A stretch of DNA of 64,000 nucleotides, from NCBI GenBank assembly GCA_002069785.1, contig MWCA01000015.1:1-64000 (forward strand). Reading direction: 5' to 3'. Position 1 is the first letter of the stretch; each line of letters begins with the position of its first letter. The notes under the pieces are model-generated. The model saw only the letters and a program-made list of their open reading frames with translations. It was not told the origin of the DNA and did no database searches. This DNA is from Lentisphaerae bacterium ADurb.Bin242 (GTDB lineage: Bacteria > Verrucomicrobiota > Lentisphaeria > Victivallales > UBA1829). Made by a program: the position numbers and the translations under genes. Positions 25,116 through 33,160 of this stretch are shown piece by piece.

Positions 25116-26594
25116 TCAATCCGTATAACTTCTGAGCAACTGAATGATCTCATCCTGACGCAGGGGGATATTCCCGATGCGGCTGATCTGGCCACCCGCT
25201 CCGACCGTTCCGCAAAGCGCGGCTTCCCAGATATTGGCCCCGTTGACCAGCAGAACGGCTGCGCATGCCAATATCGAATCCCCGGCCCCGGCGACGTCGA
25301 TCGGCGCGGGATTTGTGGACGGCAGCCGGTCGGTCTCCCACATCTTGCATTTCCGGTCGTAAGCATGAATCATCATACCTTCCGCGCCCAGTTTCAGGAA
25401 GATGTTTTCGCCGTTGGTGGCGGAACGGAGTTTTTCACAGAGAACAACAAGTCCGGACTGCGTATCGCGTAGCGAAGTGCGGGCCTCATGCTCGGTAGGA
25501 GTGAGCAATTTCGTATGGTGATACCTTGAAATATCGCCATGCTGTGAGGAAACCTGACTGTCCGCCAGCAGCATTACCTTGTGCTTTTTCGCCATGGCCG
25601 TGATGTTCTGGATCAGACCGGGCGTTAGAAGCCCGTAGTTGAAATCGGAAAATACCAGAAGATTGAGACTAGGCATGATCTCCGCCAATTTGTCGATGAT
25701 GGCATCCTGAAGCGACTGGGAAATCTCATGCTGCCGCAGATAACTGACACGGAACAGGGAACGGTTGTCAATCCGGAAACGTTGTTTGACGATGGTCGGG
25801 CGGGTCACGTCTTCAAAGCGGGACAGGGAAATTTTCGTTTTCTGAATTTCGGAGCACAGGAAACGGCCGGCATCGTCATTTCCGGCGAGTGTAAGGAAAT
25901 GAACCGGCATTCCCAGGGTTGCGATGTGAGCGGCGACGATAGCGGCTCCGCCGATGAACCGGATATGATTCAGCGGCGAAACAACCATGCACGGTTCTTC
26001 GCGGGAGAGCCCCAGCGGCTCGCAGTTGATATATTCGTCAATGATGCTTTCCCCGATGACCGCGATATGTTTTCCGGAAGGCTTTTCAAAGAAAGAAATC
26101 AGTTTGTTGACATCGATCTTGTGACGCTTGATATATTCGTGTATTTCAAATTGCTGTTCATGAATCGCGGTCCTGCTGTCCAGTTTTAACAGTTCCAGCG
26201 AGGAAAAAGAGGCTTCGCCCGAAGAAAACACCAGGGAACCTCCGTAGCTTTCGACCGCGTTCTTCTCGATATTGTCGCGCTTCTGGTGTTCCTTCCCCTT
26301 GACGACGAACACCGGTTTCAGTTCCCGGATGAACCGGTCGACCGGCTGCCGCAGAATGAATGCGTAATCGACCCAGATATTGGCCTTAACACCTTCCAGA
26401 CGCTCTTTTTCCGGCAAAATCGCGCCCGGGTGTTCCGTTCCGTCGCAGTTGACGCCGATCACCAGAAAGTCGCCGCATTCCTTGGCAAACCGCAGCAGCC
26501 GCAGGTGTCCGGGATGCACAATATTGAAATTCCCGGAGACGAAAACGATCCGCTTCTTTCCGGCGAGTTGTCGAATGTGTTTGACTTCATTCAT
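25116..26594 (-). CDS. HldE-like fusion in reversed order: cytidylyltransferase then PfkB kinase
   Basis: A 492-residue bifunctional protein. The N-terminal nucleotidyltransferase domain (about 1-140) has VSGNFNIVHPGHLRLLRFA, with the HxGH site, and KPVFVVKGKEH. The C-terminal PfkB sugar kinase (about 165-490) has IGESIIDEYI, FIGGAAIVAAHIATLG and the anion-hole AGAGDS. Canonical HldE for ADP-heptose has kinase first and transferase second, so the order is swapped here. The ATG at 26594 is chosen over an upstream TTG that would overlap the truncated radical SAM frame. With the GmhA-like isomerase and transketolase it suggests heptose activation; the nucleotide and sugar used are unproven. Confidence 0.85.
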   Translation of the reverse strand: MNEVKHIRQLAGKKRIVFVSGNFNIVHPGHLRLLRFAKECGDFLVIGVNCDGTEHPGAILPEKERLEGVKANIWVDYAFILRQPVDRFIRELKPVFVVKGKEHQKRDNIEKNAVESYGGSLVFSSGEASFSSLELLKLDSRTAIHEQQFEIHEYIKRHKIDVNKLISFFEKPSGKHIAVIGESIIDEYINCEPLGLSREEPCMVVSPLNHIRFIGGAAIVAAHIATLGMPVHFLTLAGNDDAGRFLCSEIQKTKISLSRFEDVTRPTIVKQRFRIDNRSLFRVSYLRQHEISQSLQDAIIDKLAEIMPSLNLLVFSDFNYGLLTPGLIQNITAMAKKHKVMLLADSQVSSQHGDISRYHHTKLLTPTEHEARTSLRDTQSGLVVLCEKLRSATNGENIFLKLGAEGMMIHAYDRKCKMWETDRLPSTNPAPIDVAGAGDSILACAAVLLVNGANIWEAALCGTVGAGGQISRIGNIPLRQDEIIQLLRSYTD

Positions 26595-26614
26595 GATGCG
26601 TGTTCCCGTATATT

Positions 26615-26734
26615 CTAAATACAATTGACATGCATGGGTTCCGGTCCGGGCGCGATCCGTTCGCCGGCGAGCCAGCTTTTCAGACGTTCCTTATGCCACA
26701 ACAGTTTCTGATGGTCTAAAAGTATTTTCCCCAT
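26615..26734 (-). pseudogene. N-terminal remnant of a radical SAM protein
   Basis: A 39-codon frame whose product resembles the first ~36 residues of the intact radical SAM enzyme at 27999-29066: both share a K-[FI]-x-[IL]-D-x-[HQ]-K-L-x-[YW]-H pattern, then RL-x-[DS]-W and P before the point where the iron-sulfur motif should begin. Here a TAG stops the frame before any CxxxCxxC. It starts 3 bases after the transketolase pyrimidine-domain gene. It is either a decayed paralogue or a deletion scar. Confidence 0.55.
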
Positions 26735-26737
26735 TTT

Positions 26738-27220
26738 TCATACCCTTATATAGGCCGTTTCGCCGCAGGTCATCCAGTCGTTCACCACTTCTTTGAAGTC
26801 CCGTTTGTCCAGATACGGATCGAAGACCTTCACCCCGATCATTTTCATGATCGCGGAATCCTGATCGCCGCAACAGTGCGACTTGCCGAGAAAATGAAAA
26901 TAATCGTTCGCGCCCGTTCCGATCAGTTTGACGGGCAGATGCTGAACGACTATGTCGTTGCGCGCCTGTTCGATGGCGCGGAAGGCCAGAAAGTTGACCA
27001 TGGTGTAGACAACCGGCCGCATTCCGCCCAGTGCCAGCCCGGCCGCCACGCCGAGCATTCCCTGTTCCATGATTCCCATATTGAATATGCGGTCCGGGAA
27101 TTTTGTCTGGAAGCGGTCAATGGCCCCGAATCCCATGTCGCCGATCAACAGAATGAGCTTCCTGTCCGCTTCCGCGAAAGGAATCAGTTCATCAATAATG
27201 ATTTTCCGGTAATTCGTCAC
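26738..27220 (-). CDS. Transketolase-like pyrimidine-binding subunit, short form
   Basis: A 160-residue protein covering only the TPP pyrimidine-binding domain: LLIGDMGFGAID, FNMGIMEQGMLGVAAGLALGG with the catalytic Glu, and FLGKSHCCGDQDSAIMK. Separate transketolase C-subunits are normally about 300 residues with an extra C-terminal domain, which is absent here. It overlaps the N-subunit gene by 4 bases. It may be functional as a minimal subunit, or truncated, since the next frame is a gene remnant. Confidence 0.8.
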   Translation of the reverse strand: MTNYRKIIIDELIPFAEADRKLILLIGDMGFGAIDRFQTKFPDRIFNMGIMEQGMLGVAAGLALGGMRPVVYTMVNFLAFRAIEQARNDIVVQHLPVKLIGTGANDYFHFLGKSHCCGDQDSAIMKMIGVKVFDPYLDKRDFKEVVNDWMTCGETAYIRV

Positions 27221-28002
27221 CGCCAGCCCCCGTTGATTTCGTCGTCGTCGGGCAACCGGAAGTGAAATTGAGCCTTGTTCTCGATCGCTTTCAGTCCATA
27301 CCCTTTGATCGTTTTCGCATAAATGGCGACCGGTCTGCCGCGGCTGCCCGCCCCGGAGATGACTTCCGCGATCTGCCGGATGTCATGCCCGTTGCAGACA
27401 TGAAACTCGCAGCCGAACGCGGTCATTTTGCCGTGGAAGTCCTGTTCCTGGTCTTCGGGGCCGAGCACCTTTTCCAGGAGGTCCATCGCCTGAAGGCGGT
27501 TGCCGTCGATGATCAGAAAAAGATTGTCCAGTTTTTGAAACGAGGCGAGCTGTAACGCCTCATAGTTGCTGCCCTCCTGCATCTCGCCGTCGCCGGCCAG
27601 ACAGAAGATACGGCCCGGTTCGCCGGAGAGTTTCTTCGCCCACGCCCAGCCCGCGGCAAGCGGCAATCCGTGCCCGAGGGCGCCGCATCCCGCCTCGATT
27701 CCCCACTCCGGGATTCTTTCCGCGCAGCCGGGCAGGCGGCTGGTTCCGTAAAAGTTCCGCCATTCGTTCTCCGGCAGTTTTCCCAGGTCCGCCAGAATGG
27801 AGTAATACGCGTAACAGCCGTGCGCCTTGGAGAGAATGAAATGATCGTCCCCGTTCATGACCTGATAATAGAGCGCCACCAGAATATCGACGCAGGAAAG
27901 CGACGGCGCGATGTGTCCGGCTTTTCCGCGCATCGCGGTCTCGAACAGGTCGCGGCGGATGAAGTCCGCTTTGGCCGATAATGTGTCGGTTGGATTCGTC
28001 AT
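27217..28002 (-). CDS. Transketolase-like TPP-binding subunit
   Basis: A 261-residue protein equal to the N-terminal third of transketolase: SKAHGCYAYYSILADLG, the glycine-rich GALGHGLPLAAGWAWAKK and the TPP/Mg motif GDGEMQEGSNYEAL. The ATG at 28002 gives a 4-base overlap with the radical SAM gene upstream; longer frames extend into that gene. Together with the next gene it forms a split transketolase. In a glycan operon this could make a ketose phosphate such as sedoheptulose 7-phosphate or transfer a two-carbon unit to a sugar; both are inference. Confidence 0.87.
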   Translation of the reverse strand: MTNPTDTLSAKADFIRRDLFETAMRGKAGHIAPSLSCVDILVALYYQVMNGDDHFILSKAHGCYAYYSILADLGKLPENEWRNFYGTSRLPGCAERIPEWGIEAGCGALGHGLPLAAGWAWAKKLSGEPGRIFCLAGDGEMQEGSNYEALQLASFQKLDNLFLIIDGNRLQAMDLLEKVLGPEDQEQDFHGKMTAFGCEFHVCNGHDIRQIAEVISGAGSRGRPVAIYAKTIKGYGLKAIENKAQFHFRLPDDDEINGGWR

Positions 28003-29066
28003 ATGAAGTTCACATGCTCCGGAGGGTGGATCAGGTCGGTCAGATAACGGTTTGCCGCATCCATGCGGCAGTTGATGCGGCATTCGCCAATATTGAGTTT
28101 TTCGGCGACATACCGCAGGGATTTTTTCCGTTTCTCGCTGTTCCATATCTCTTCAAAACTGTTCTCGTTGATATTGCCGTAAAGGAATTCGTCATGGCCC
28201 AGGAACATGCTGCATCCCCAGACATTGCCATGGCTGTCGATATAGGACCAGAACGGCAGCGCGAGACATTTCGGATAGGGCTTCTCTCCTTCGTTCCACT
28301 TGCGGATGGTGTCCAGGCGGAAAATCACCTGGAAGTCGTCCCGCGCACAGGCGGTCGCCCCGGCGATGACGTCGTCCAGTGCGCTGTAATGCAGATCGTG
28401 ATACTGCCGGTTCAGGCTTTGCGTATGCTGCGAGAATGGTTTGACGACCAGGTAATCGACTCCAATTTCGGCGCAGAGCTGGGCCAGCGAAACGACCGTA
28501 TGAATGTTTTCCGGCAGCAGAACCAGCTGCACTCCGATGGCGCACGACAGTGCATTCTTCCGCTTGTAATCGACCGCATAACGCAGATTACTGAAAATTT
28601 TATCGAAGTCGCCTTCCGGGCAGCGGTGGATGCGCGAATGGCTTTCGGCGTCACCGCCGTTGCAGCTGATCTTGATCCAGGAGGCGCTCCGCAGAACTCT
28701 CTCCGCCGTCCTGGGCTTCAGGAGAACGCCGTTGGTGGTGAACGCCGCATCGATTCCGGCGGCTTTGGTCATCTCGGCGATTTCCGCCATGTCTTTATGG
28801 AGAAACGGCTCGCCCTCTCCGGCATACATGATGCTTTTTACGCCAAGCCTGCCCAGTTCGGGCAGCAGGGTCCGCATGCGCTCCGTTTCCAGCCGGACCG
28901 GCTTATAGCCCATGAAATCCAATCCGCAGAAGGTGCAGCGGTGGTTGCAGCTGCCGATCGGGCTCAGTTCCATATAGAGCGGATATATGTTTTTGCCGTC
29001 CATCCAGTCCGCCAGCCGGCGCGGATGATAATTCAGTTTGTGGGAATCGATCTTGAATTTGTCCAT
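27999..29066 (-). CDS. Radical SAM protein of the glycan operon
   Basis: A 355-residue radical SAM enzyme. The cluster motif CNHRCTFC is near residues 41-48, followed by YAGEGEPFLHKDM (the GGEP-like SAM loop). The C-terminal part has CALPFWSYIDSHGNVWGCSMF and two further cysteines (GECRINCRM), as in SPASM/twitch-type auxiliary cluster domains. It is flanked by a sugar epimerase and transketolase genes, so a sugar or nucleotide-sugar radical rearrangement, epimerisation or dehydration is likely; peptide modification is less likely without a peptide gene. Substrate unknown. Confidence 0.85.
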   Translation of the reverse strand: MDKFKIDSHKLNYHPRRLADWMDGKNIYPLYMELSPIGSCNHRCTFCGLDFMGYKPVRLETERMRTLLPELGRLGVKSIMYAGEGEPFLHKDMAEIAEMTKAAGIDAAFTTNGVLLKPRTAERVLRSASWIKISCNGGDAESHSRIHRCPEGDFDKIFSNLRYAVDYKRKNALSCAIGVQLVLLPENIHTVVSLAQLCAEIGVDYLVVKPFSQHTQSLNRQYHDLHYSALDDVIAGATACARDDFQVIFRLDTIRKWNEGEKPYPKCLALPFWSYIDSHGNVWGCSMFLGHDEFLYGNINENSFEEIWNSEKRKKSLRYVAEKLNIGECRINCRMDAANRYLTDLIHPPEHVNFI

Positions 29067-29068
29067 GG

Positions 29069-30058
29069 CTATTTTTTCCCCAGATACTTGAACCAGTCTT
29101 TCGTCGCGTCGGCGATGGAGTTTGCCTCCCAGACCGGCGCGGCACGCCAGTATTCAATGTTTTCCAGCATGATGCCGACGCCTGTTTCAAAGGAGACTTC
29201 CGGCTTCCAGCCGAGCCTCTTGCGGATTTTCCGGATATCCGCGAACGTGCAGTCCGGTTCGCCGGGGCGCTTCGGAATATAGACTTTTTCCCCGCCGAGC
29301 AGTTCCGTCAGCCGGTTGATCGAATACGTGTTTCCGCTGCCGATATTGAACACTTCTCCGCTGACGTCGGATTGAGCCGCCGTCAGGTAAGCGCGCGCCA
29401 CATCCGTTACGAAGGTGAAGTCGCGGGTCTGGATGCCGTCACCCACGATGGTGAAAGGCTTTCCGGCCAGTTTCTGGGCCAGGAACACGCCGAAGACCGC
29501 TCCGTATGTGCCGGATGTTCTCGAGCGGGGGCCGTACACGTTGAACATGCGCAGGGACACCGCCGGCAGACCGTAAATCCGGTTCCAGTACAAAACATAC
29601 TGTTCGCCGATGTTTTTGGTCACGGCATACGGATATTCCGGCTTGATCGCGGCGGTTTCGGGAGTCGGGAAGGTGTCCGGCAGTCCGTAACACGAGGAGG
29701 AGGCCGCATAAATGAAACGCTTCACGCCGTGCCTGCGGGAGGCTTCCAGCACGCTGAGCGTCCCGTCGACATTGGAATGATGATACTCCATCGGGTGCCG
29801 GATGGACGGGACGATGTCCGCCAGCGCCGCCAGGTGGAAAACCCACTCCGCGCCATGAAAATACGTTTCCACCTTCTCAAAATCCGCGATATCCGCTTCC
29901 ACAAGATGAAGGTGCGGATTCCCGGAATGATGCGACAGATTCCCGGGCCGCCCGGTCGAATAATTGTCAAGCACGGTAACTTCGTGTCCTGTTTTCAACA
30001 ACAAATCCGCCAGGTGACTTCCGATAAAACCGGCGCCGCCCGTCACAATCGTTTTCAC
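29069..30058 (-). CDS. NAD-dependent nucleotide-sugar epimerase/dehydratase
   Basis: A 329-residue extended SDR: VTGGAGFIGSHLADLL binds NAD, LDNYSTGRPGNL follows, and the catalytic region has YAASSSCYG and YPYAVTK (Tyr-x3-Lys). It resembles the UDP-glucose/UDP-N-acetylglucosamine 4-epimerase branch (GalE/WbpP). It lies 4 bases after the GmhA-like gene and 2 bases before the radical SAM gene. The exact sugar is unknown. Confidence 0.88.
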   Translation of the reverse strand: MKTIVTGGAGFIGSHLADLLLKTGHEVTVLDNYSTGRPGNLSHHSGNPHLHLVEADIADFEKVETYFHGAEWVFHLAALADIVPSIRHPMEYHHSNVDGTLSVLEASRRHGVKRFIYAASSSCYGLPDTFPTPETAAIKPEYPYAVTKNIGEQYVLYWNRIYGLPAVSLRMFNVYGPRSRTSGTYGAVFGVFLAQKLAGKPFTIVGDGIQTRDFTFVTDVARAYLTAAQSDVSGEVFNIGSGNTYSINRLTELLGGEKVYIPKRPGEPDCTFADIRKIRKRLGWKPEVSFETGVGIMLENIEYWRAAPVWEANSIADATKDWFKYLGKK

Positions 30059-30062
30059 GAAT

Positions 30063-30638
30063 TCAGTTCTCCTGTTTTTCCTCGTTTAAAAACAAATCCG
30101 TCCAATAATGAAGCAGCATCGCATGCAATGATTCGGCGTTTCCGTACAAACGGGCCGGGACGTAAAAGTTCAGGAAACCGCATTCGCGCAGCGGATTGTC
30201 GGAATCCATTGCGGAAAACGTGATCACGTCCGTATGAAAATCGGCGGCCCGCCGGACGCATTTCAATATGTTGGGAGACCGCCCGGAACTGGAAATGGCC
30301 ACCAGCATGTCGCCGGCTTTTGCCCGGCGCGAAAACGGTTCTGCATAGACGTTTTCAAAGCCCATGTCGTTGCTGATTGCGCTGAGCAAGGCCAGGTCCG
30401 TGAAAACCTCCGTATGCAGCGCCCCGTTCTTGGCCATGTCCGCCGAAAAATGGCTGGAGATGGCCGCGCTGGCTCCGTTTCCGATGCAGAACAACGTGCC
30501 GTTGTCGGCGCGAAGCCGCAAGGTTCTGGCAAAAAGCAGATCGAACGCCTCATCCGGCGTCACCGGCCTGCCCTGGTAGACGGTTTCCAGTTTGGAAGTC
30601 AGGCGGTTCAAGGTTTCCAGATGTTTGCTCCAGCTCAT
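30063..30638 (-). CDS. gmhA: SIS-domain phosphosugar isomerase, GmhA-like
   Basis: A 191-residue SIS protein with LFCIGNGASAAISSHFSADMAKNG and VAISSSGRSPNIL, the phosphate-binding loops, and a C-terminal HAMLLHYWTDL helix. This pattern fits sedoheptulose 7-phosphate isomerase (GmhA), first step of nucleotide-activated heptose synthesis. It overlaps the nucleotidyltransferase gene by 4 bases. The transketolase-like genes of the same operon could supply its substrate. Confidence 0.85.
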   Translation of the reverse strand: MSWSKHLETLNRLTSKLETVYQGRPVTPDEAFDLLFARTLRLRADNGTLFCIGNGASAAISSHFSADMAKNGALHTEVFTDLALLSAISNDMGFENVYAEPFSRRAKAGDMLVAISSSGRSPNILKCVRRAADFHTDVITFSAMDSDNPLRECGFLNFYVPARLYGNAESLHAMLLHYWTDLFLNEEKQEN

Positions 30639-31339
30639 TTTGAAACTCCAACCATTTTCCGCACGGCCTCATATTGCTCCGGAGTGCCGATGTCGATATT
30701 GAACCCGGGCATTTCATAGCCGTACATCCTGCCCTGCTGCAGCGGCAGCACGTCCCGGCTGAAATCGATGACCTCACCCTCGGGAAAATCCTCAAAAACC
30801 GCGGGCGACATCAGGAAGATGGCCGCACTGGCCAGATTCCCCTTCGCATGGGGGGATTTCTCCAGGAATTTCACAATGCGGCCGTCCGGTTCGATTTCTT
30901 CGGCAATGCCGCAGCTTTCCGGCCTGGACGTATGGAAAAGCGCCATGGACAGCCTTGTTTTCCGTTTGCGGTGAAAGTCGATGAACTCCGGAAGATTCAA
31001 GTCGCAGAAATTATCGGCATGCGCGAAAAAGAAATATTCTTCGTCCAGCAGCTTGTTTTTTATTTTTTTCAGAAACCCGCCCGTTCCCGTCAGAGAATGC
31101 TCCTCGATGAAATGGATTTTGAATTTATAGTTCGGAGCCCGATCCTCCAGAAAAGCCCTCACCTTTCCGGCAAAATAAAAGCCGTTGACGAACACTTCGC
31201 TTACCTCGGGAACCGACAGGATGTCCAGCCAGTGTTCCAATAACGGTTTTCCGTGGATCGGAATCAGACATTTCGGGGTTGTATCGGTGAGGGGTTTCAA
31301 TCGTGTTCCAAGCCCGGCCGCCAGTAAGACTGCTTTCAT
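30635..31339 (-). CDS. Sugar-1-phosphate nucleotidyltransferase, HddC-like
   Basis: A 234-residue nucleotidyltransferase with the signature LAAGLGTRLKPLTDTTPKCL, the PLLEHWLDIL segment and a metal-binding FAHADNF. The size and the GmhA-like neighbour fit the HddC branch (D-glycero-D-manno-heptose 1-phosphate guanylyltransferase), but glucose-1-phosphate or mannose-1-phosphate transferases are close relatives. The ATG at 31339 has GAGGGG upstream and is preferred over one 12 bases earlier. First gene of the glycan operon. Confidence 0.85.
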   Translation of the reverse strand: MKAVLLAAGLGTRLKPLTDTTPKCLIPIHGKPLLEHWLDILSVPEVSEVFVNGFYFAGKVRAFLEDRAPNYKFKIHFIEEHSLTGTGGFLKKIKNKLLDEEYFFFAHADNFCDLNLPEFIDFHRKRKTRLSMALFHTSRPESCGIAEEIEPDGRIVKFLEKSPHAKGNLASAAIFLMSPAVFEDFPEGEVIDFSRDVLPLQQGRMYGYEMPGFNIDIGTPEQYEAVRKMVGVSK

Positions 31340-31565
31340 GTCACCCCTCACGGTTGACCGTTTTCACGGAAGGGAAACATTTTTTCCGGGATACATCCGC
31401 CCGGACAGGACAAAAACTCCTGTCGGAAGACCGGCTTCCGCATTGCGGACTTCCTCTGCGGGAAAACAGTTGTTTTTTTCATTGTTTTCATTTTCGTAAA
31501 AACTCTTTACCGGGAATCCGACCGAAAAATCTGAACCATTTCAATAGTGTTCACATACAAAAAGT

Positions 31566-31593
31566 AATCTACATCCGAAAGGGCGGATGTCAA
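31566..31593 (-). promoter_or_regulatory. Glycan operon promoter with a dyad inside the spacer
   Basis: On minus, TTGACA (31593-31588) and TAGATT (31571-31566) are 16 bases apart. A perfect 7-bp dyad, ACATCCG / CGGATGT with a 6-base centre (31571-31590), lies across the spacer and touches both boxes. A protein bound here would cover the promoter face. Confidence 0.5.
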
Positions 31594-31631
31594 ATTAGAT
31601 TTTGTAGTATTTTTCGTGTCTCGAAATGGTT

Positions 31632-31661
31632 CGTTTACATCCGAAAAGGCGGATGCAAACG
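31632..31661. repeat. Second copy of the CATCCG-N6-CGGATG dyad
   Basis: CATCCG-AAAAGG-CGGATG repeats the core of the dyad in the promoter 67 bases away (there AAAGGG in the centre). Here the stem extends outward, after one A/C mismatch, with CGTTT/AAACG. Two copies with conserved arms and centre suggest a double operator or a repeated structured element. Confidence 0.5.
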
Positions 31662-31777
31662 GGAATGCAAGGACTTTGCGGTTTGGCCGGATCGAGAAAG
31701 CCGTCTTTCAAGGGACGGCATATTTTCCCTGTTTCTGCCGTTCAGGGACGGAATATTCCTCCGCAACAGAAAAGAGT

Positions 31778-31825
31778 CCCCTGCACCGTGAGAAAATGCG
31801 CACGCATTCTCTCACGGTGCAGGGG
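31778..31825 (-). terminator. 48-base palindrome, likely terminator of the gnd-pfp operon
   Basis: The arms are 23 bases with one mismatch, separated by CA; each arm includes CCCCTGCACCGTGAGA or its complement. It lies 33 bases past the phosphofructokinase stop, and on the minus strand it is followed by ACTCTTTTCTG. An unusually long stem for an intrinsic terminator; it may also block read-through into the glycan operon promoter. Confidence 0.6.
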
Positions 31826-31858
31826 ATTCAGCCAATTCAAGGCGGGAATATTATCCGA

Positions 31859-33154
31859 TTATTTGGATGGGCGGCTGGCTTCCGGAATGTAGTCGGGAAG
31901 TTTTTTCTGCGCGAAAACCGGTTTCAGGCACGCGAAGCGCTGACGTCCGTTGACCGTCGGCACGCTTGGGAAGTCCTCTCCGACAAGAGGGCGCACATAG
32001 TTCAGGAAGTCATCCGTGACATCCGCTTTGTCGGCGGAAATCCACTCGGACGGGAACGTGCGTTCGGAATTGGCCACCCGTTCCAGCGGAACTTTGTCAT
32101 AGCGGACCTGATAGATGCAGCCGGGTTCACGCAGGATCGTGGACATGAATCCGTTTTCGCCGTCGACTCCCAGCAGGACCGCTTTCTGTCCGACGCGGTA
32201 GGCTTCGTCCAGATCGACCGTGGAGGCATAGATCGCGGTGGCCCGCTGGTCGGTGCCGAAGGTCTGGCCCCGGGCGGAACCGATGGCGGGGAGCCCGCGC
32301 TTGTTCAGGTAGTTGACGAGCGCCTGCTGGACGGTGGTCTGGCTGGCGCCGAACTGGGCGTGTCCGAAGCTGTCCTTGGCGAAACCGAGGTCTCCGACGT
32401 CGCACCCTTCGCTGACCACCACCACGGCGCGGCCGCGTTTCCGGACCTCTTCATCGATGCGGTCGGCCATGGCTTCCATCGTGAGGCCGCCTTCCGCAAG
32501 GAAGATCAGGAGCGGAGTTTCCCGTTTCGGGTCCGCCAGACGCGCCGCGGCGGGGATGTAGCCGATCTTGCGGCCCATCGCCTGGAGCACGAGCACGGGG
32601 TCCGCCGGGCTGGAGCCGCGGTTTTCCTCTTCGGTATTCTGGACGATCATCTGCCAGTAGCGGGCGACGGAGCCGTAGCCGGGGGTATGGTCGATGAGCT
32701 TGAACTCGCTGTCGCCCACATCGTTGTCGATGGTCTTCGGCACGCCGATTCCGATCACGTCCAGACCGCGCTGACGCGCCAGCGTGGCCACCTTGTTGGC
32801 GGTGTCCATGGAGTCGTTGCCGCCGTTGTAAAGGAAGTAGCCGATGTCATGGGCTTTCAGGACCTCGACGATCCGGTCGAAATCCTGCAACTGCTTGCTT
32901 TTAACCTTGTAGCGGCAGGTGCCGATGGCTCCGGCGGCGGGCGTGTTGCGCAGCAGGGCGATTTCTTCCTCGGTCTGGGCGGAGAGGTCGAGGAGTTCTT
33001 CCTTGAGGACCCCTTCGATTCCGTGGTATCCGGCATAAATCGAGCCGATTTTGTCCGGGAACGCGCGGGCGGTTTCCACCACGCCGCGGAGCGAACTGTT
33101 GATCACCGGCGAAGGGCCGCCCGATTGTGCGATCAGAAGATTTTTCTTTGCCAT
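31859..33154 (-). CDS. pfp: Pyrophosphate-type 6-phosphofructokinase
   Basis: A 431-residue phosphofructokinase with IAQSGGPSPVINSS, YNGGNDSMDT and GVPKTIDNDV. In the family, Asp in the GG-x-D-S loop and Lys in PKTID mark pyrophosphate rather than ATP use; both are present. MGRKIGYIPAAARLA and EGGLTMEA form the sugar site. It is last in the gnd-HAD-larA-like-pfp operon, 6 bases after the racemase gene, and is followed by a strong palindrome. It would work reversibly in glycolysis or the sedoheptulose pathway. Confidence 0.9.
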   Translation of the reverse strand: MAKKNLLIAQSGGPSPVINSSLRGVVETARAFPDKIGSIYAGYHGIEGVLKEELLDLSAQTEEEIALLRNTPAAGAIGTCRYKVKSKQLQDFDRIVEVLKAHDIGYFLYNGGNDSMDTANKVATLARQRGLDVIGIGVPKTIDNDVGDSEFKLIDHTPGYGSVARYWQMIVQNTEEENRGSSPADPVLVLQAMGRKIGYIPAAARLADPKRETPLLIFLAEGGLTMEAMADRIDEEVRKRGRAVVVVSEGCDVGDLGFAKDSFGHAQFGASQTTVQQALVNYLNKRGLPAIGSARGQTFGTDQRATAIYASTVDLDEAYRVGQKAVLLGVDGENGFMSTILREPGCIYQVRYDKVPLERVANSERTFPSEWISADKADVTDDFLNYVRPLVGEDFPSVPTVNGRQRFACLKPVFAQKKLPDYIPEASRPSK

Positions 33155-33160
33155 GATTTC

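Larger units (their letters stand above)
31340..31858. other. 519-base regulatory region with repeats and hairpins
   Basis: No gene. From the glycan operon side it holds a hairpin GACAGGA/TCCTGTC (31404-31424), another CGGAAG/CTTCCG (31424-31440), the promoter with its dyad (31566-31593) and a second dyad (31638-31655). GAACCATTTC (31533-31542) and its exact reverse complement (31623-31632) enclose the promoter. Next come GCCGTC/GACGGC at about 31700-31720 and a long palindrome at 31778-31825. Confidence 0.55.

Noticed and set aside
31533..31661. Nested inverted repeats considered as a retron RNA, MITE or CRISPR remnant
   Set aside because: No reverse transcriptase, transposase, cas gene or target-site duplication nearby, and only two repeat units; a promoter/operator reading explains more.
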